64,000 bases of DNA from Bog-159 sp963738345 (GTDB lineage: Bacteria > Acidobacteriota > Terriglobia > Bryobacterales > Bryobacteraceae): contig CAVTWI010000002.1 in assembly GCA_963738345.1 (NCBI GenBank), positions 6,944,001 through 7,008,000 of the forward strand. Reading direction: 5' to 3'. The stretch's first letter is position 1. Each line of letters opens with the position of its first letter. Position numbers and translations under genes: made by a program. Under the pieces are notes generated by a model, which searched no databases, was not told the DNA's origin, and was given only the letters and a program-made list of their open reading frames with translations. Of this stretch, positions 8,447 through 17,084 are shown in pieces.

Positions 8447-9795
8447 GACTTGGCGTCCAGAATGAAAGTAGGAACCAAGCCGCCCACGGAAGAAAACCCG
8501 CTATTGCCCGTGGAGAGCCAGCTAGAGCAACTCAGCACTTTGCCCAGATAAGCCAGCGGATGCACGTCCACCTGCATCTCTTTGAACTCTAAGTTCCCGT
8601 AGGTGACCATGGGGAAGATGGCGCGCACCGGGTCGACTTTTTCCTGCACGACGTAGGGCGAACGCATCGCCTGTTTCACTGCGCGTTCCCAGGCAGCGTC
8701 ATCGAGTTCCCAGCCAAAGAAACTATGCTGATCGCTGTAATCATCATTGGGCTTCAGCACCAGCTTTTCGCGGTTCTTGGCGATGAAATCCAAAAGGTCG
8801 ATGGTCTCTTCTTGATAAGTTGTTTTTGAGGCGGAAACCAGCCGGGTCCAGGGCACATGATCGTGAATGGCCTTGCGCTCCGCGATGGGGAATTTGGCGG
8901 TCAAAGAGTCATCAGTGAGCAGGCCGAACATGGCTTTCTTGTGAGCCAGTTCAGAGCGGAAGCTATTCACCACGCAAACCGTACGTTCGCGATAGGCGCG
9001 CACCAGGGGGTGAGTCAAATCGAAACGCATCAGGAATTCCTGGATGCTGATGCGGCGGTAGATCAGGTCGATTTCGAACGGTCCCTTACAGAGAACCTTA
9101 TTCCGATACTCCAACTGATCGGGCGATACGATTTCGACTGTATAACCTTCCTCGCGGAAGAAGTCTCGGAAGAGCTGGAATTCGCTCTGCTCCGACTGAT
9201 AAGCGGGCCGGAATTCCAAAATGGCGATGTTGGGTTTCTTGTGGCCGCCGAACTGTTTATAAGCTTTCAGCAGCGCGCCCAGCAGATTCTTTTTGCCGCC
9301 CATGCGGGTGAGCTGGTAGCGCTTGCGGAATTCCTTTACCGGGGGCGAATCGTAAAACAGATCGGCCAAGACTTCGGTGTAGGCAGCGCCGGTAGGAGAA
9401 TCGGCGTTGTACTGTACCACATTCAGGGTGCCGTTGCTGAGGTGCGAATCGAGGCGCGAGGCGACTTCCGGAACCTGGTAGCCGGGATCGATGGCGGCCA
9501 GCATTTTTTCCGCGGGCAACAATTCCATGCGGGCCAACAGCGCGGGACTCTCGAGCACCATGCGCTGCATACGGTCGATGGCGCTGATGAGGGCCTCGCC
9601 GGTTTTGACCAGCGTCTCGTACTGGCGGCGCGTGATGAAGTTGGGACGCAGGAACGGGCAGATGAGGCGGCCGCCGGCGGAGAGATGCTCCTCTTCCATC
9701 CGCTTGTGCAGATCGTCAACCCAAGCGAGGTCGCGGCAGGGGCCGTTTTCCAGCAGCTTGTTATACCGGGATATGGCGTCGTCTAACTGGGACAT
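8443..9795 (-). CDS. Circularly permuted ATP-grasp-like protein
   Basis: The protein has about 450 residues. I place the start at the ATG at 9795 (MSQLDDAISRYN) rather than a TTG two codons earlier. It resembles circularly permuted ATP-grasp proteins, which activate carboxylates in peptide-type ligations. Visible features are MGGKKNLLGALLKAYKQFGG, FEIDLIYRRISIQEFL, the basic phosphate-binding strand EKLVLKPNDDYS followed by FFGWELDDAAWERAV, and the Gly/Ser-rich C-terminus STGNSGFSSVGGLVPTFIL. No signal peptide or membrane segment is seen, so it is cytoplasmic. Its stop overlaps the stop of the ABC-like gene by three bases, tail to tail. The substrate is unknown. Confidence 0.7.
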   Translation of the reverse strand: MSQLDDAISRYNKLLENGPCRDLAWVDDLHKRMEEEHLSAGGRLICPFLRPNFITRRQYETLVKTGEALISAIDRMQRMVLESPALLARMELLPAEKMLAAIDPGYQVPEVASRLDSHLSNGTLNVVQYNADSPTGAAYTEVLADLFYDSPPVKEFRKRYQLTRMGGKKNLLGALLKAYKQFGGHKKPNIAILEFRPAYQSEQSEFQLFRDFFREEGYTVEIVSPDQLEYRNKVLCKGPFEIDLIYRRISIQEFLMRFDLTHPLVRAYRERTVCVVNSFRSELAHKKAMFGLLTDDSLTAKFPIAERKAIHDHVPWTRLVSASKTTYQEETIDLLDFIAKNREKLVLKPNDDYSDQHSFFGWELDDAAWERAVKQAMRSPYVVQEKVDPVRAIFPMVTYGNLEFKEMQVDVHPLAYLGKVLSCSSWLSTGNSGFSSVGGLVPTFILDAKS

Positions 9796-9983
9796 TCGCA
9801 ACCGTGAAAATGATCTATAATCAGTATCGCACAGCGAATGTCCAGTAGTATAGTTGTAACCCTACTGAAATCCTTGTAAGCCTTTGTGTATCAGTTGTTT
9901 ATAGATATTTTCAGGGATGCACGGTTCCCCTGTACACTTGGCTGCTGGAGCGCCAAATGCCGCGAAATCGCGATTTCGACGGC

Positions 9984-11261
9984 TCACACGAACTGGTACT
10001 TCGAACCCTGCTCGTCCCACATAATCTTGCGATTGTGCTTGAACGAAAGCGTCGCCATGTGTCCCGAAATGGCCGCCTGCTGGCCCACTTCCGGCGATGC
10101 GATCACCTGCTCATTGCCGCGAATGGCTTCCACCCAATTGCGGAAATGGTTGATGGCGCCATCCCGCTCGCCGAAATCCTTGGGACCGTTCAGGTGCACC
10201 ACCTGCCGCGCCTTCACCCGGTCCGGCGCCTTGCCGCTGAGTAACTGCGGCGTGAAATACAGGTCCATGCGGTTCAGCACTTCGATGGTGCCCTCATTGC
10301 CGCATAACTGCTCGCCGTAGCCGTAATGGTCGTTGCCGAAATAGCTCGAATAGTTGATCTGCAGCTTGCCGGGATATTCGTAAACCGCGCTGAAAGTATC
10401 CGGCGTGTCGCGATCGTCATCCGCCCCGGTCCAGCGGTAAATCCCGCCCGACGCCATGCACGAGGAGCGGCACGGTTTCGATCCAGCATGAAGTTGACAA
10501 TGTCGGTCTGGTGCACCAGCAGATCGGTAGAGATGCCGCCCGAATAATCCCAGTAGAGCCGCCATTGGTAATAGCGATGCGGATCCCAGGCGCGCTTGGG
10601 CGCGGGCCCCAGGAACTTAGCCCAGTCGGTATTCTGTTCGGTGGCATCCGGGGGAATCGCGTAGCGCCAGGCCGGATTGTCGTCGGTCGAATTGCGGTAC
10701 CAGAACGCGCGCACGAAATGCACGTCGCCGATCATGCCCTGCTGCACCATTTCCTTGGCTTTTTTATACAGCGAGGAACTGCGGTTCTGCGTGCCCACCT
10801 GCACGATCTTGCCGGACTTCTTCCACTCGCGCACGATGTCGAAGCCTTCTTCGATGGTGTGGGCCAGCGGCTTTTCCAGGTAGACATGCTTGCCCGCGCG
10901 CAGCGCGGCGATGGCCATGTCGTGATGCAGGTGCTCCGGCGTCATGATGAACACCGCGTCGATGGACTTGTTGGCCAGCAGGTCGTGATAGTTCTCGTAA
11001 GTGGCCGGCGTGTTGCCCCAGATGGTCTGCACGCGGTCCTTGCCGCGCGCCAGGTAACCCTGGAACGTATCGCAGATGGCGGTGATCGGTGACGGTATCG
11101 GGAGCGGCTTTCTTCAGCCAGTCGATACCCGCGTTGCCGCGCGTGCCTACGCCGATCCAACCGATGTTGATCTTGTCGTTGGCGCCGCGCGCTCTAATGA
11201 CGGCAGGCCCGGCCAGCACCGCAGCCGTAGCCGTAGTTTTCAAGAAATCCCGGCGATCCAT
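9984..11261 (-). CDS. TAT-exported Gfo/Idh/MocA oxidoreductase, frameshifted
   Basis: The gene starts MDRRDFLKTTATAAVLAGPA, a twin-arginine signal. The NAD-binding part follows (KINIGWIGVGTRGNAG), then TPEHLHHDMAIAALRAGKHVYLEKP with the typical EKP motif, and a C-terminal Gfo/Idh/MocA domain ending WDEQGSKYQFV. Three frames are needed. One break is near 11088, where GTCACCGATC should read GTCACGATC. Two lie at about 10476-10487, where AACCGTG and CTCCTCG each carry one C too many. Removing these three bases restores one continuous protein of about 424 residues. The fold suggests sugar or inositol dehydrogenase chemistry in the periplasm; the substrate is unknown. I regard the breaks as probable sequence errors rather than a true pseudogene. 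Confidence 0.82.
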
Positions 11262-11284
11262 TTCGAACTCTATGGTATCAAATC

Positions 11285-12196
11285 GTGCCTCGGCTTCCTG
11301 GCGGAGGAAAGCAACCGGGGCGCGGCGCATATAATGTTCAGAAGATTGAGAGCAAAAGGAAGGGCACCACGCCGCGGGTTTTCATTTGCTATCGCCGGGA
11401 TGACGCGCCTCACGCCGCCGGGCGCATTGCGGACCAGCTGGCGCAGAGATTTGGCGACCACGCGGTTTTTCGCGACGTGAGCGCGCTCGAGCCCGGCGTG
11501 GATTTTCAAGACCGAATCCTCAGTGTTCTGCCGGTGTCGGATGTGGTGCTGGCGGTGATCGGGCCGTACTGGCAAGGACTGAGCCGGCGGCTTTCCGAGA
11601 CGAATGATGTGCTGCGGCAGGAGCTTGAATATGCGCTGAACCTGCGGCTTCCGGTGATACCGGTTTTGGTCGACGCCACGGCCATGCCGCAGGAAAAAGA
11701 CCTTCCGGACCCTTTGAGGGCGATCGCGCGGAGAGAGGGGTGCCGGGTCCGGGACGCCGATTTCCGGTATGACATGGACCAGTTGATCCACGCAATTCTG
11801 CAGCACGCCGGACAGAAGCTGATAGAGATTCCGGCGCCGGGTCCGGGAGCGCCTATCACCGGAGAGCACCTGGCTCTCATCAACAGTTCGTGGCGGTCTC
11901 CGCGGCACGATTACCGATTTCCTGGGAACCAGGTGTACCGGTTCGATGTGATCCTGGCGGGCGACCCGGCGGCGCTGGCGCGCGTCGAAAAGGTGGGCTA
12001 CCTTCTGCCGCCCGCGTGGCCGACAAGCCCTAGCGAAGTTGAAAACCCGATGTCCAATTTTGGCTTGAAAGAGCTGGCATGGTCCGACCTGCTGGTTAGG
12101 GCCCGAGTTTATGTCCATCATCAGATGGAACCGGTGTACTTGTCGTCGTTCGTGAGGCTGACCGAGACCGGCCGGCGCCTGGTTCCGAGAGCGTAG
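11285..12196 (+). CDS. TIR domain - pYEATS domain fusion protein, candidate immune effector
   Basis: The first in-frame start is a GTG at 11285; the conserved part begins at residue 31, so the true start may lie a little downstream (no ATG is in frame). Residues 31-175 are a TIR domain of the bacterial TIR_2 type: RVFICYRRDDAPHAAGRIAD, then VFRDVSALEPGVDFQDRI, VLAVIGPYW, and SETNDVLRQELEYAL carrying the probable catalytic Glu (about E113). Residues about 200-300 match the prokaryotic YEATS-like fold (pYEATS): YRFPGNQVYRFDVILAGDP, VEKVGYLLPPAWP, NFGLKELAWSDLLVRARVYV. TIR domains in bacterial defence proteins commonly cleave NAD; pYEATS is a predicted sensor or adaptor domain. The gene starts 23 bp from the divergent oxidoreductase and stands alone, without defence neighbours. 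Confidence 0.8.
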   Translation: MPRLPGGGKQPGRGAYNVQKIESKRKGTTPRVFICYRRDDAPHAAGRIADQLAQRFGDHAVFRDVSALEPGVDFQDRILSVLPVSDVVLAVIGPYWQGLSRRLSETNDVLRQELEYALNLRLPVIPVLVDATAMPQEKDLPDPLRAIARREGCRVRDADFRYDMDQLIHAILQHAGQKLIEIPAPGPGAPITGEHLALINSSWRSPRHDYRFPGNQVYRFDVILAGDPAALARVEKVGYLLPPAWPTSPSEVENPMSNFGLKELAWSDLLVRARVYVHHQMEPVYLSSFVRLTETGRRLVPRA

Positions 12197-12200
12197 AGTT

Positions 12201-14636
12201 TTATTCCTGCCGCAGCGCTGTGACCGGGTTGATGCGGATGGCGCGCCGTGCGGGAATCCAGCAGGCGAGCGCCGCGATGGCCAACATCATCACGGTCACA
12301 ATGGCCAGCGTCACGGGGTCGGTAGGCTGCACGCCGTATAGGATCTGTTCGAGAAACCTGCCGGCAGCCAGCGCGACGGCCAATCCAACGACGGTTCCAC
12401 AGCCGATCAGCAAGAGGGCGCGGCGCGTGACGATGGCGAGCACCTGGTTCTGGCTCGCGCCAATGGCCATGCGGATTCCGATTTCGCGCGTACGGCGCGA
12501 GATGGCGTAAGCCATTACGCCATAGATGCCGGTTGCCGCCAGGATCAGCGCCAGTATCCCGAAGGCGCCCAATGCCGAAGCCGCCATGCGCGCGGGAAAC
12601 AGTGGCAAATCGAGGCGCTGCACCAGCGTACCCGTGGAGTAAAGGGGCAGGGATGGGTCCAGTTCCTTGGCGGCATCTTGAATTAAGCGTAGGGCTTGGG
12701 CGGAACCCAACTTGGTGCGCGCGACCAGCGCGGCGTTGGAGGCGTACCAGATCTCGGTGGGTCCCCACCAGGCGGGCTTGCGCGGCTCCGCGAGCGAAAA
12801 GTATTTGCCGTCTTCGACTACGCCGACGATCTGTACCGGCTTACCCTCTGGGGAAGTTCGGAACCGTTTGCCGATGGGGTCTTTACCGTGCATTAGCTGA
12901 TCGGCAAAGGCTTGATTGACTACCGCCACGCGCGTTCCCACTTGCGTGTCGCGGCTATCGAATTCGCGTCCCTTGAGCAGTCTCGATTGCATGGTGCGGA
13001 AATAGTCGCTACTGACCGAGAAGGTATAGGCGATGGGGGCCTCGGTAGCTTTGGGTATGGGCTCGTCTTCGACGTAGATGGAGTCGTTCGAACTGTTCAG
13101 AGTGAGTGGCAGCCAGTCAACGATGGCGGCGGACTCAATGCCGGGGATAGCGCGCACCTTTTCGAGAAGGCGGTGTTGAAATTCGCGTCCGCGCGCTTCG
13201 CTATAGCCTTGGATGTTGAGATCGAACGACGCGGTCACGGCGCCTTTGGGATGGTAGCCGATGGGCGCATCGAGCGCGCGCTGCAGGCTGCGGATAACCA
13301 GCACGGAACAGACCAACAGCACGGCCGAGAGGCCCACCTGGACGGCCACCATGTAGTCGCGAAGCTGCCAGTGCCGTAGCCTTTCAGAGATGGCTTCATT
13401 CTTCAAGGCGGAGACTAAGTTGGTCCGGGTAGCTTGCAGGGCGGGCAGGAGGCCGAAGAGCAAAGTGGTGACTACGGAGATGAGAAAGGCGAATAGAAAG
13501 ACGCGGAAGTCAGGTGCGGCGTTGATTACTAGGGGAATATCGGTGGGGGGGCGCCATCCGGCCAGGGCGTCGGCAATCCAAGCTGCCAGAAGTGCTCCAC
13601 CAGCGCCGCCGAGTATGGCGATCACCAGGTTTTCGGTCAACAGTTGGCGTACCAGCGAGGCACGTCCGGCGCCCACTGCCAGGCGCAGCGCGATCTCTTT
13701 GCGGCGGTCGGCGGCGCGCGCCATCAGCATACTTGCCAGGTTGGTGCAGGCCACCAGCAATACCAGACAAGAAACGCCGAACAGGGCCGCGGCGAAGCCG
13801 ATGACCGCGCCCCGAATATAGTTCCCGGCCAAACCTGGAGGCGTCAGCATGATCTTCATGCCGCCATCGTCCCCCGGATATTGCTGTGACAGACCTTGGG
13901 CTACGCTGTTCAAACCAGCCTCGGCGCGCGCCATGCTGACGCCAGGCCTCAGCCGGCCGGCGACAAAAAGGGTACCGCTGCCGCGGCTGTCCAGATAGCC
14001 GGCGCCGCCCTCCAACTGCCGCTGCATCATCATGGGGAAGAAGACTTCGGGCGCAAAATAAAGTTCGGTGCCGAAGAATCCTTGCGGGGTGACGCCGAGT
14101 ATTGTGAAATCCAAACCGTTGAATTTTACCGTTCGCCCTACCACGGCGGGATCGGCGCCGAAACGCTTCTGCCAGCACGGCCAAGTGAGTACGGCGACGG
14201 GATGGCCGCCGGGCCGCAGGTCGTCCGCGGGAGTGAGGACCCGTCCGCGCGCGGCGCCCACGCCCAGCATCTCAAAATAGTTGCCGGTGACCAGATAGCC
14301 CCAGACGCGCTGATTGTTTCCAGACAAGCCCAGGCTGGCGGGCAGAAAGCGATAGGCGGCCAATCCGGCTAAGACGGTGTTGCGGTCGCGCATATCGCGA
14401 TAGTTAGGGTAAGAAAGCGTAGGGAATGTGTTGCCGGCCAGGGTCTCGTTGACAGACACGATTTCCGACGCGCGCGCCACCGGCAGCGGACGCAACAGCA
14501 CGGCGTTGATGATGCTGAAGATGGCGGTGTTGGCGCCGATGCCGAGCGCCAGCGTGAGGATGGCGACGAGGGAAAACGTGGGATTCTGCCGGAGGCGGCG
14601 GAGGGCCACGCGGAGGTCCATGAGCAAACGGTCCAT
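12201..14636 (-). CDS. ADOP-type ABC permease (MacB/FtsX family)
   Basis: An 811-residue permease of the acidobacterial duplicated orphan type. The N-terminal signature is RVALRRLRQNPTFSLVAILTLALGIGANTAIF, an amphipathic lead then helix 1, followed by a MacB periplasmic domain. A first FtsX domain (about residues 285-430) contains LVACTNLASMLMARAADRRKEIALRLAVGAG. A second periplasmic domain and a second FtsX domain follow, with ISRRTREIGIRMAIGASQNQVLAIV near the end and the terminal PARRAIRINPVTALRQE. Length and duplication fit the family, whose members occur in many copies in Acidobacteria and usually lack their own ATPase, as here. The substrate is unknown. Four bases separate its stop from that of the TIR gene. 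Confidence 0.93.
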   Translation of the reverse strand: MDRLLMDLRVALRRLRQNPTFSLVAILTLALGIGANTAIFSIINAVLLRPLPVARASEIVSVNETLAGNTFPTLSYPNYRDMRDRNTVLAGLAAYRFLPASLGLSGNNQRVWGYLVTGNYFEMLGVGAARGRVLTPADDLRPGGHPVAVLTWPCWQKRFGADPAVVGRTVKFNGLDFTILGVTPQGFFGTELYFAPEVFFPMMMQRQLEGGAGYLDSRGSGTLFVAGRLRPGVSMARAEAGLNSVAQGLSQQYPGDDGGMKIMLTPPGLAGNYIRGAVIGFAAALFGVSCLVLLVACTNLASMLMARAADRRKEIALRLAVGAGRASLVRQLLTENLVIAILGGAGGALLAAWIADALAGWRPPTDIPLVINAAPDFRVFLFAFLISVVTTLLFGLLPALQATRTNLVSALKNEAISERLRHWQLRDYMVAVQVGLSAVLLVCSVLVIRSLQRALDAPIGYHPKGAVTASFDLNIQGYSEARGREFQHRLLEKVRAIPGIESAAIVDWLPLTLNSSNDSIYVEDEPIPKATEAPIAYTFSVSSDYFRTMQSRLLKGREFDSRDTQVGTRVAVVNQAFADQLMHGKDPIGKRFRTSPEGKPVQIVGVVEDGKYFSLAEPRKPAWWGPTEIWYASNAALVARTKLGSAQALRLIQDAAKELDPSLPLYSTGTLVQRLDLPLFPARMAASALGAFGILALILAATGIYGVMAYAISRRTREIGIRMAIGASQNQVLAIVTRRALLLIGCGTVVGLAVALAAGRFLEQILYGVQPTDPVTLAIVTVMMLAIAALACWIPARRAIRINPVTALRQE

Positions 14637-14759
14637 GGGTGGGCGTTAGCAAGCCGAGCGCCATGTTGCGTCGCGCTAAGTCGTGCGGATCGGGCGCGCG
14701 AGGGGTGGTGTGTGTCCGCTTTCGGAACCGGCCGTCCGTCAGCGGACGCGGACGAGCGA

Positions 14760-16259
14760 TCAGACACCGCCCGGCAGTACGCCCACGCCGCAACGCTGGG
14801 CGGGTTTTTCCGGAGCGCTGAGTTCCCTGCGGAACTGCAAGTGGCGGCGGCGGGTGAGTTCGACGATGGGCCGCCAAACGGTGTGTACGAGATGATGTTT
14901 GATCAGGAAGCGCCAGAGGTTGTTGGAGCGTTTATAAAGATAGGACATGGCCAGATACGGTGCAACGGCGCGCCAATCCGCGGGTTTGCGCCGCCAGATG
15001 GACGAGTGCGAGAACAGGCGTTGGTAGATCCAGGCGTAGCCCTCTTCGAGTTCTTCGGGCGACATATGTTTGGGACGGAAGACGGCGTGGGCGGTATCGT
15101 AGCGATCCCAATCGCGGTGGAGTATACGACCTTCCACCTCCATCTGGCGGAACAGAGGCGTGCGCGGATAAGGCGTCAAGATGTGGAAGGTGGCGCACTC
15201 CAAGCGGTTGTCTTCGATCCATTCGGCGGTGCGGTTGAAGACATCGTGCCGGTCGTGATCAAATCCCAGGACGAACGAGCCGTTCACCTGAATGCCGTGG
15301 TCGTGGAGCAGGCGCACGCGGTGAGCGTAGTCGGCGGTCTTCGGTGTCTTCTTGCGCGCATCGGAGAGATTCTGGTCGGAGAGCGATTCAAAGCCTACGA
15401 AGACTCCGGTGCATCCGGCCAGGGCCATGGCACGGACGAGGGTGGGATCGTCGGTGACATCGATGGAAACAGCGGCGCTCCAGATTTTTTCCAAGGGCTG
15501 CAGCGTTTGACACAGCGCGCGCAGGTACTCGGGATTTGAGCCGAGGTTATTGTCGATGAAGACGGCATAGGGTTGGTCATCCGCCAGGAATTCGGCGGCG
15601 ATTTGTTGGGGATCGCGCATGCGGTAGGGCATACGCAGGCCTTCGGTAGCGAGGTAACAAAAGCCGCAGCGATTGTGACAGCCGCGAGTGGCGATCAGGC
15701 TGGTGGTGGTGAGGAAACTGGCGCGTGGCAGCAGCGCGCGGCGGGGCGGGGGATCCGTTCGATAGTCGGATTCGTATGTAGCGGTGTACACGGATTGCAG
15801 ACGGGAGGCTTCGACGTCGGCCAGGATTCGCGGCCAGAGTTGAACGCCATCGCCTACGGCAAGAGCGTCGGCGTGGGGCGCGCATTCGTCCGGGCAGGAG
15901 AGCACGTGCAGCCCACCCAGCACGACTTTGCTGCCGCGGCTGCGATACCACTGCGCGAGTTCGAAGGCGCGTTTGGCGAAGGTGAGGTGGACGGTGATGC
16001 CGACGACTTCGGGCAGGGGGTCAAAGGGTGGCCGCCCGTCGAGCAGGTTTTCGTCCCAGTAATTCAGATGCCAGTGTTCCGGGGTGGTGGCGGCGAAGGA
16101 GGTCAGGGCGAGGGTGGGAGTGAGGACGTGTTTACCAAAGCTGGCGTGGGGATCTTTGGGATAGAAGGGGTTGATCAGCAGGGCATAGCGGGGGCGGAGA
16201 GGACCCGCAGTGCTGGAGGGATCCAAGAAAGGCGGGCGAATCATGTCGAGTGATTGCAT
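14760..16259 (-). CDS. B12-binding-domain radical SAM protein
   Basis: This 499-residue enzyme has an N-terminal cobalamin-binding-like domain (residues about 20-160, RYALLINPFYPKDPHASFGK, GITVHLTFAKRAFELAQWY, GSKVVLGGLHV). Next comes a radical SAM domain with the CxxxCxxC cluster motif RGCHNRCGFCYLATEG, SAAVSIDVTDDPTLVRAMALAG and GFESLSDQNL. The C-terminal region resembles DUF4070 (TPYPRTPLFRQMEVEGRI, FRPKHMSPEELEEGYAWIY). Family members include hopanoid methylases and other class B radical methyltransferases; the substrate cannot be assigned. The start codon lies about 7-8 bases downstream of a strong promoter -10 box, so the message may be leaderless. Confidence 0.9.
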   Translation of the reverse strand: MQSLDMIRPPFLDPSSTAGPLRPRYALLINPFYPKDPHASFGKHVLTPTLALTSFAATTPEHWHLNYWDENLLDGRPPFDPLPEVVGITVHLTFAKRAFELAQWYRSRGSKVVLGGLHVLSCPDECAPHADALAVGDGVQLWPRILADVEASRLQSVYTATYESDYRTDPPPRRALLPRASFLTTTSLIATRGCHNRCGFCYLATEGLRMPYRMRDPQQIAAEFLADDQPYAVFIDNNLGSNPEYLRALCQTLQPLEKIWSAAVSIDVTDDPTLVRAMALAGCTGVFVGFESLSDQNLSDARKKTPKTADYAHRVRLLHDHGIQVNGSFVLGFDHDRHDVFNRTAEWIEDNRLECATFHILTPYPRTPLFRQMEVEGRILHRDWDRYDTAHAVFRPKHMSPEELEEGYAWIYQRLFSHSSIWRRKPADWRAVAPYLAMSYLYKRSNNLWRFLIKHHLVHTVWRPIVELTRRRHLQFRRELSAPEKPAQRCGVGVLPGGV

Positions 16260-16265
16260 GAAAGT

Positions 16266-16294
16266 ACTTTACAATAAAGAGTAATTCGTGTCAA
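16266..16294 (-). promoter_or_regulatory. Near-consensus sigma-70 promoter of the radical SAM gene
   Basis: On the minus strand a perfect -35 box TTGACA (16294-16289) is followed after exactly 17 bases by TAAAGT (16271-16266), which matches four of six positions of TATAAT. The region is AT-rich in a GC-rich contig. The expected transcription start falls at or within a base or two of the ATG at 16259. Confidence 0.6.
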
Positions 16295-16343
16295 GGAGCT
16301 TCGGGGGCGGCTTCGGGCCGCGACCTGAGATAATCGGCTGAAC

Positions 16344-17084
16344 ATGCTTCATTGCCACGATGTCAGCAAGCGATTTGGCGAATTCGTCGCGCTGGACCAC
16401 ATTTCTTTCGATCTCCCCAGTGGCATTTGCGCGCTCCTGGGACCGAACGGCGCGGGCAAATCGACGCTGCTGAAAATCCTGACCGGATTGCTGCCACCCG
16501 ATTCGGGCGAGGTGCTGATCGGCGGGTTACAGGTCACCCAGGATCCGCTGGCAGTGAAGCGCATGATCGGCGTGCTGCCGGAAGACCTCGGGGTGTTCGA
16601 TGCCCTGACTATCGAAGAGCATTTGGAATTATGCGGCCCGGTGTACGGCCTTAGCCGCCAGGAAACGCGCGAACGGGCAGGGGCGCTGCTGCGCATTCTG
16701 GGGCTGGAAAAAGGGCGCTATACCTATCTCGACCAATGCTCGCACGGCATGCGCAAGAAGACCGCGCTGGCCATGGCATTGTTGCACAATCCGCGGGTTT
16801 TAATGTTGGACGAACCTTTCGAAGGGATCGATCCGGTATCGTCGGTAACCATTCGCGATCTATTGATTGCGATTGCGGCACGCGGTATCGCGATCTTTTT
16901 GACCTCGCATGCGCTGGCCATGATCCCGCAACTGGCGACCGACATCCTGATGATCCGGGGGGGGCGGGTAGTGCTCCACGCGGCCGCGGCGGAACTCGAC
17001 CGTCCGCTCGAAGAATTGTATTTCGACTTGGTGGAAACGCCGCAACAGGAGGATCTGCCGTGGCTGGGCTGCGCGCCATCCTAG
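16344..17084 (+). CDS. ABC transporter ATP-binding protein
   Basis: A complete nucleotide-binding subunit of 246 residues: Walker A GPNGAGKSTLL (about residues 34-44), Q-loop region VLPEDLGVFDALTIEEHL, signature CSHGMRKK in place of LSGGQ (as in ABC-2/drug-type ATPases), Walker B VLMLDEPFEGIDP and H-loop LTSHALAM. It belongs to the type that drives ABC-2 exporters. The last 25 bases overlap the start of the first of two paralogous membrane proteins, so the three form one translationally linked exporter. The cargo is unknown. Confidence 0.93.
   Translation: MLHCHDVSKRFGEFVALDHISFDLPSGICALLGPNGAGKSTLLKILTGLLPPDSGEVLIGGLQVTQDPLAVKRMIGVLPEDLGVFDALTIEEHLELCGPVYGLSRQETRERAGALLRILGLEKGRYTYLDQCSHGMRKKTALAMALLHNPRVLMLDEPFEGIDPVSSVTIRDLLIAIAARGIAIFLTSHALAMIPQLATDILMIRGGRVVLHAAAAELDRPLEELYFDLVETPQQEDLPWLGCAPS

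Noticed and set aside
11076..11480. ATG-initiated ORF at the 5' end of the TIR gene
   Set aside because: It is in a different frame from the conserved TIR sequence and encodes low-complexity Arg/Ala sequence.
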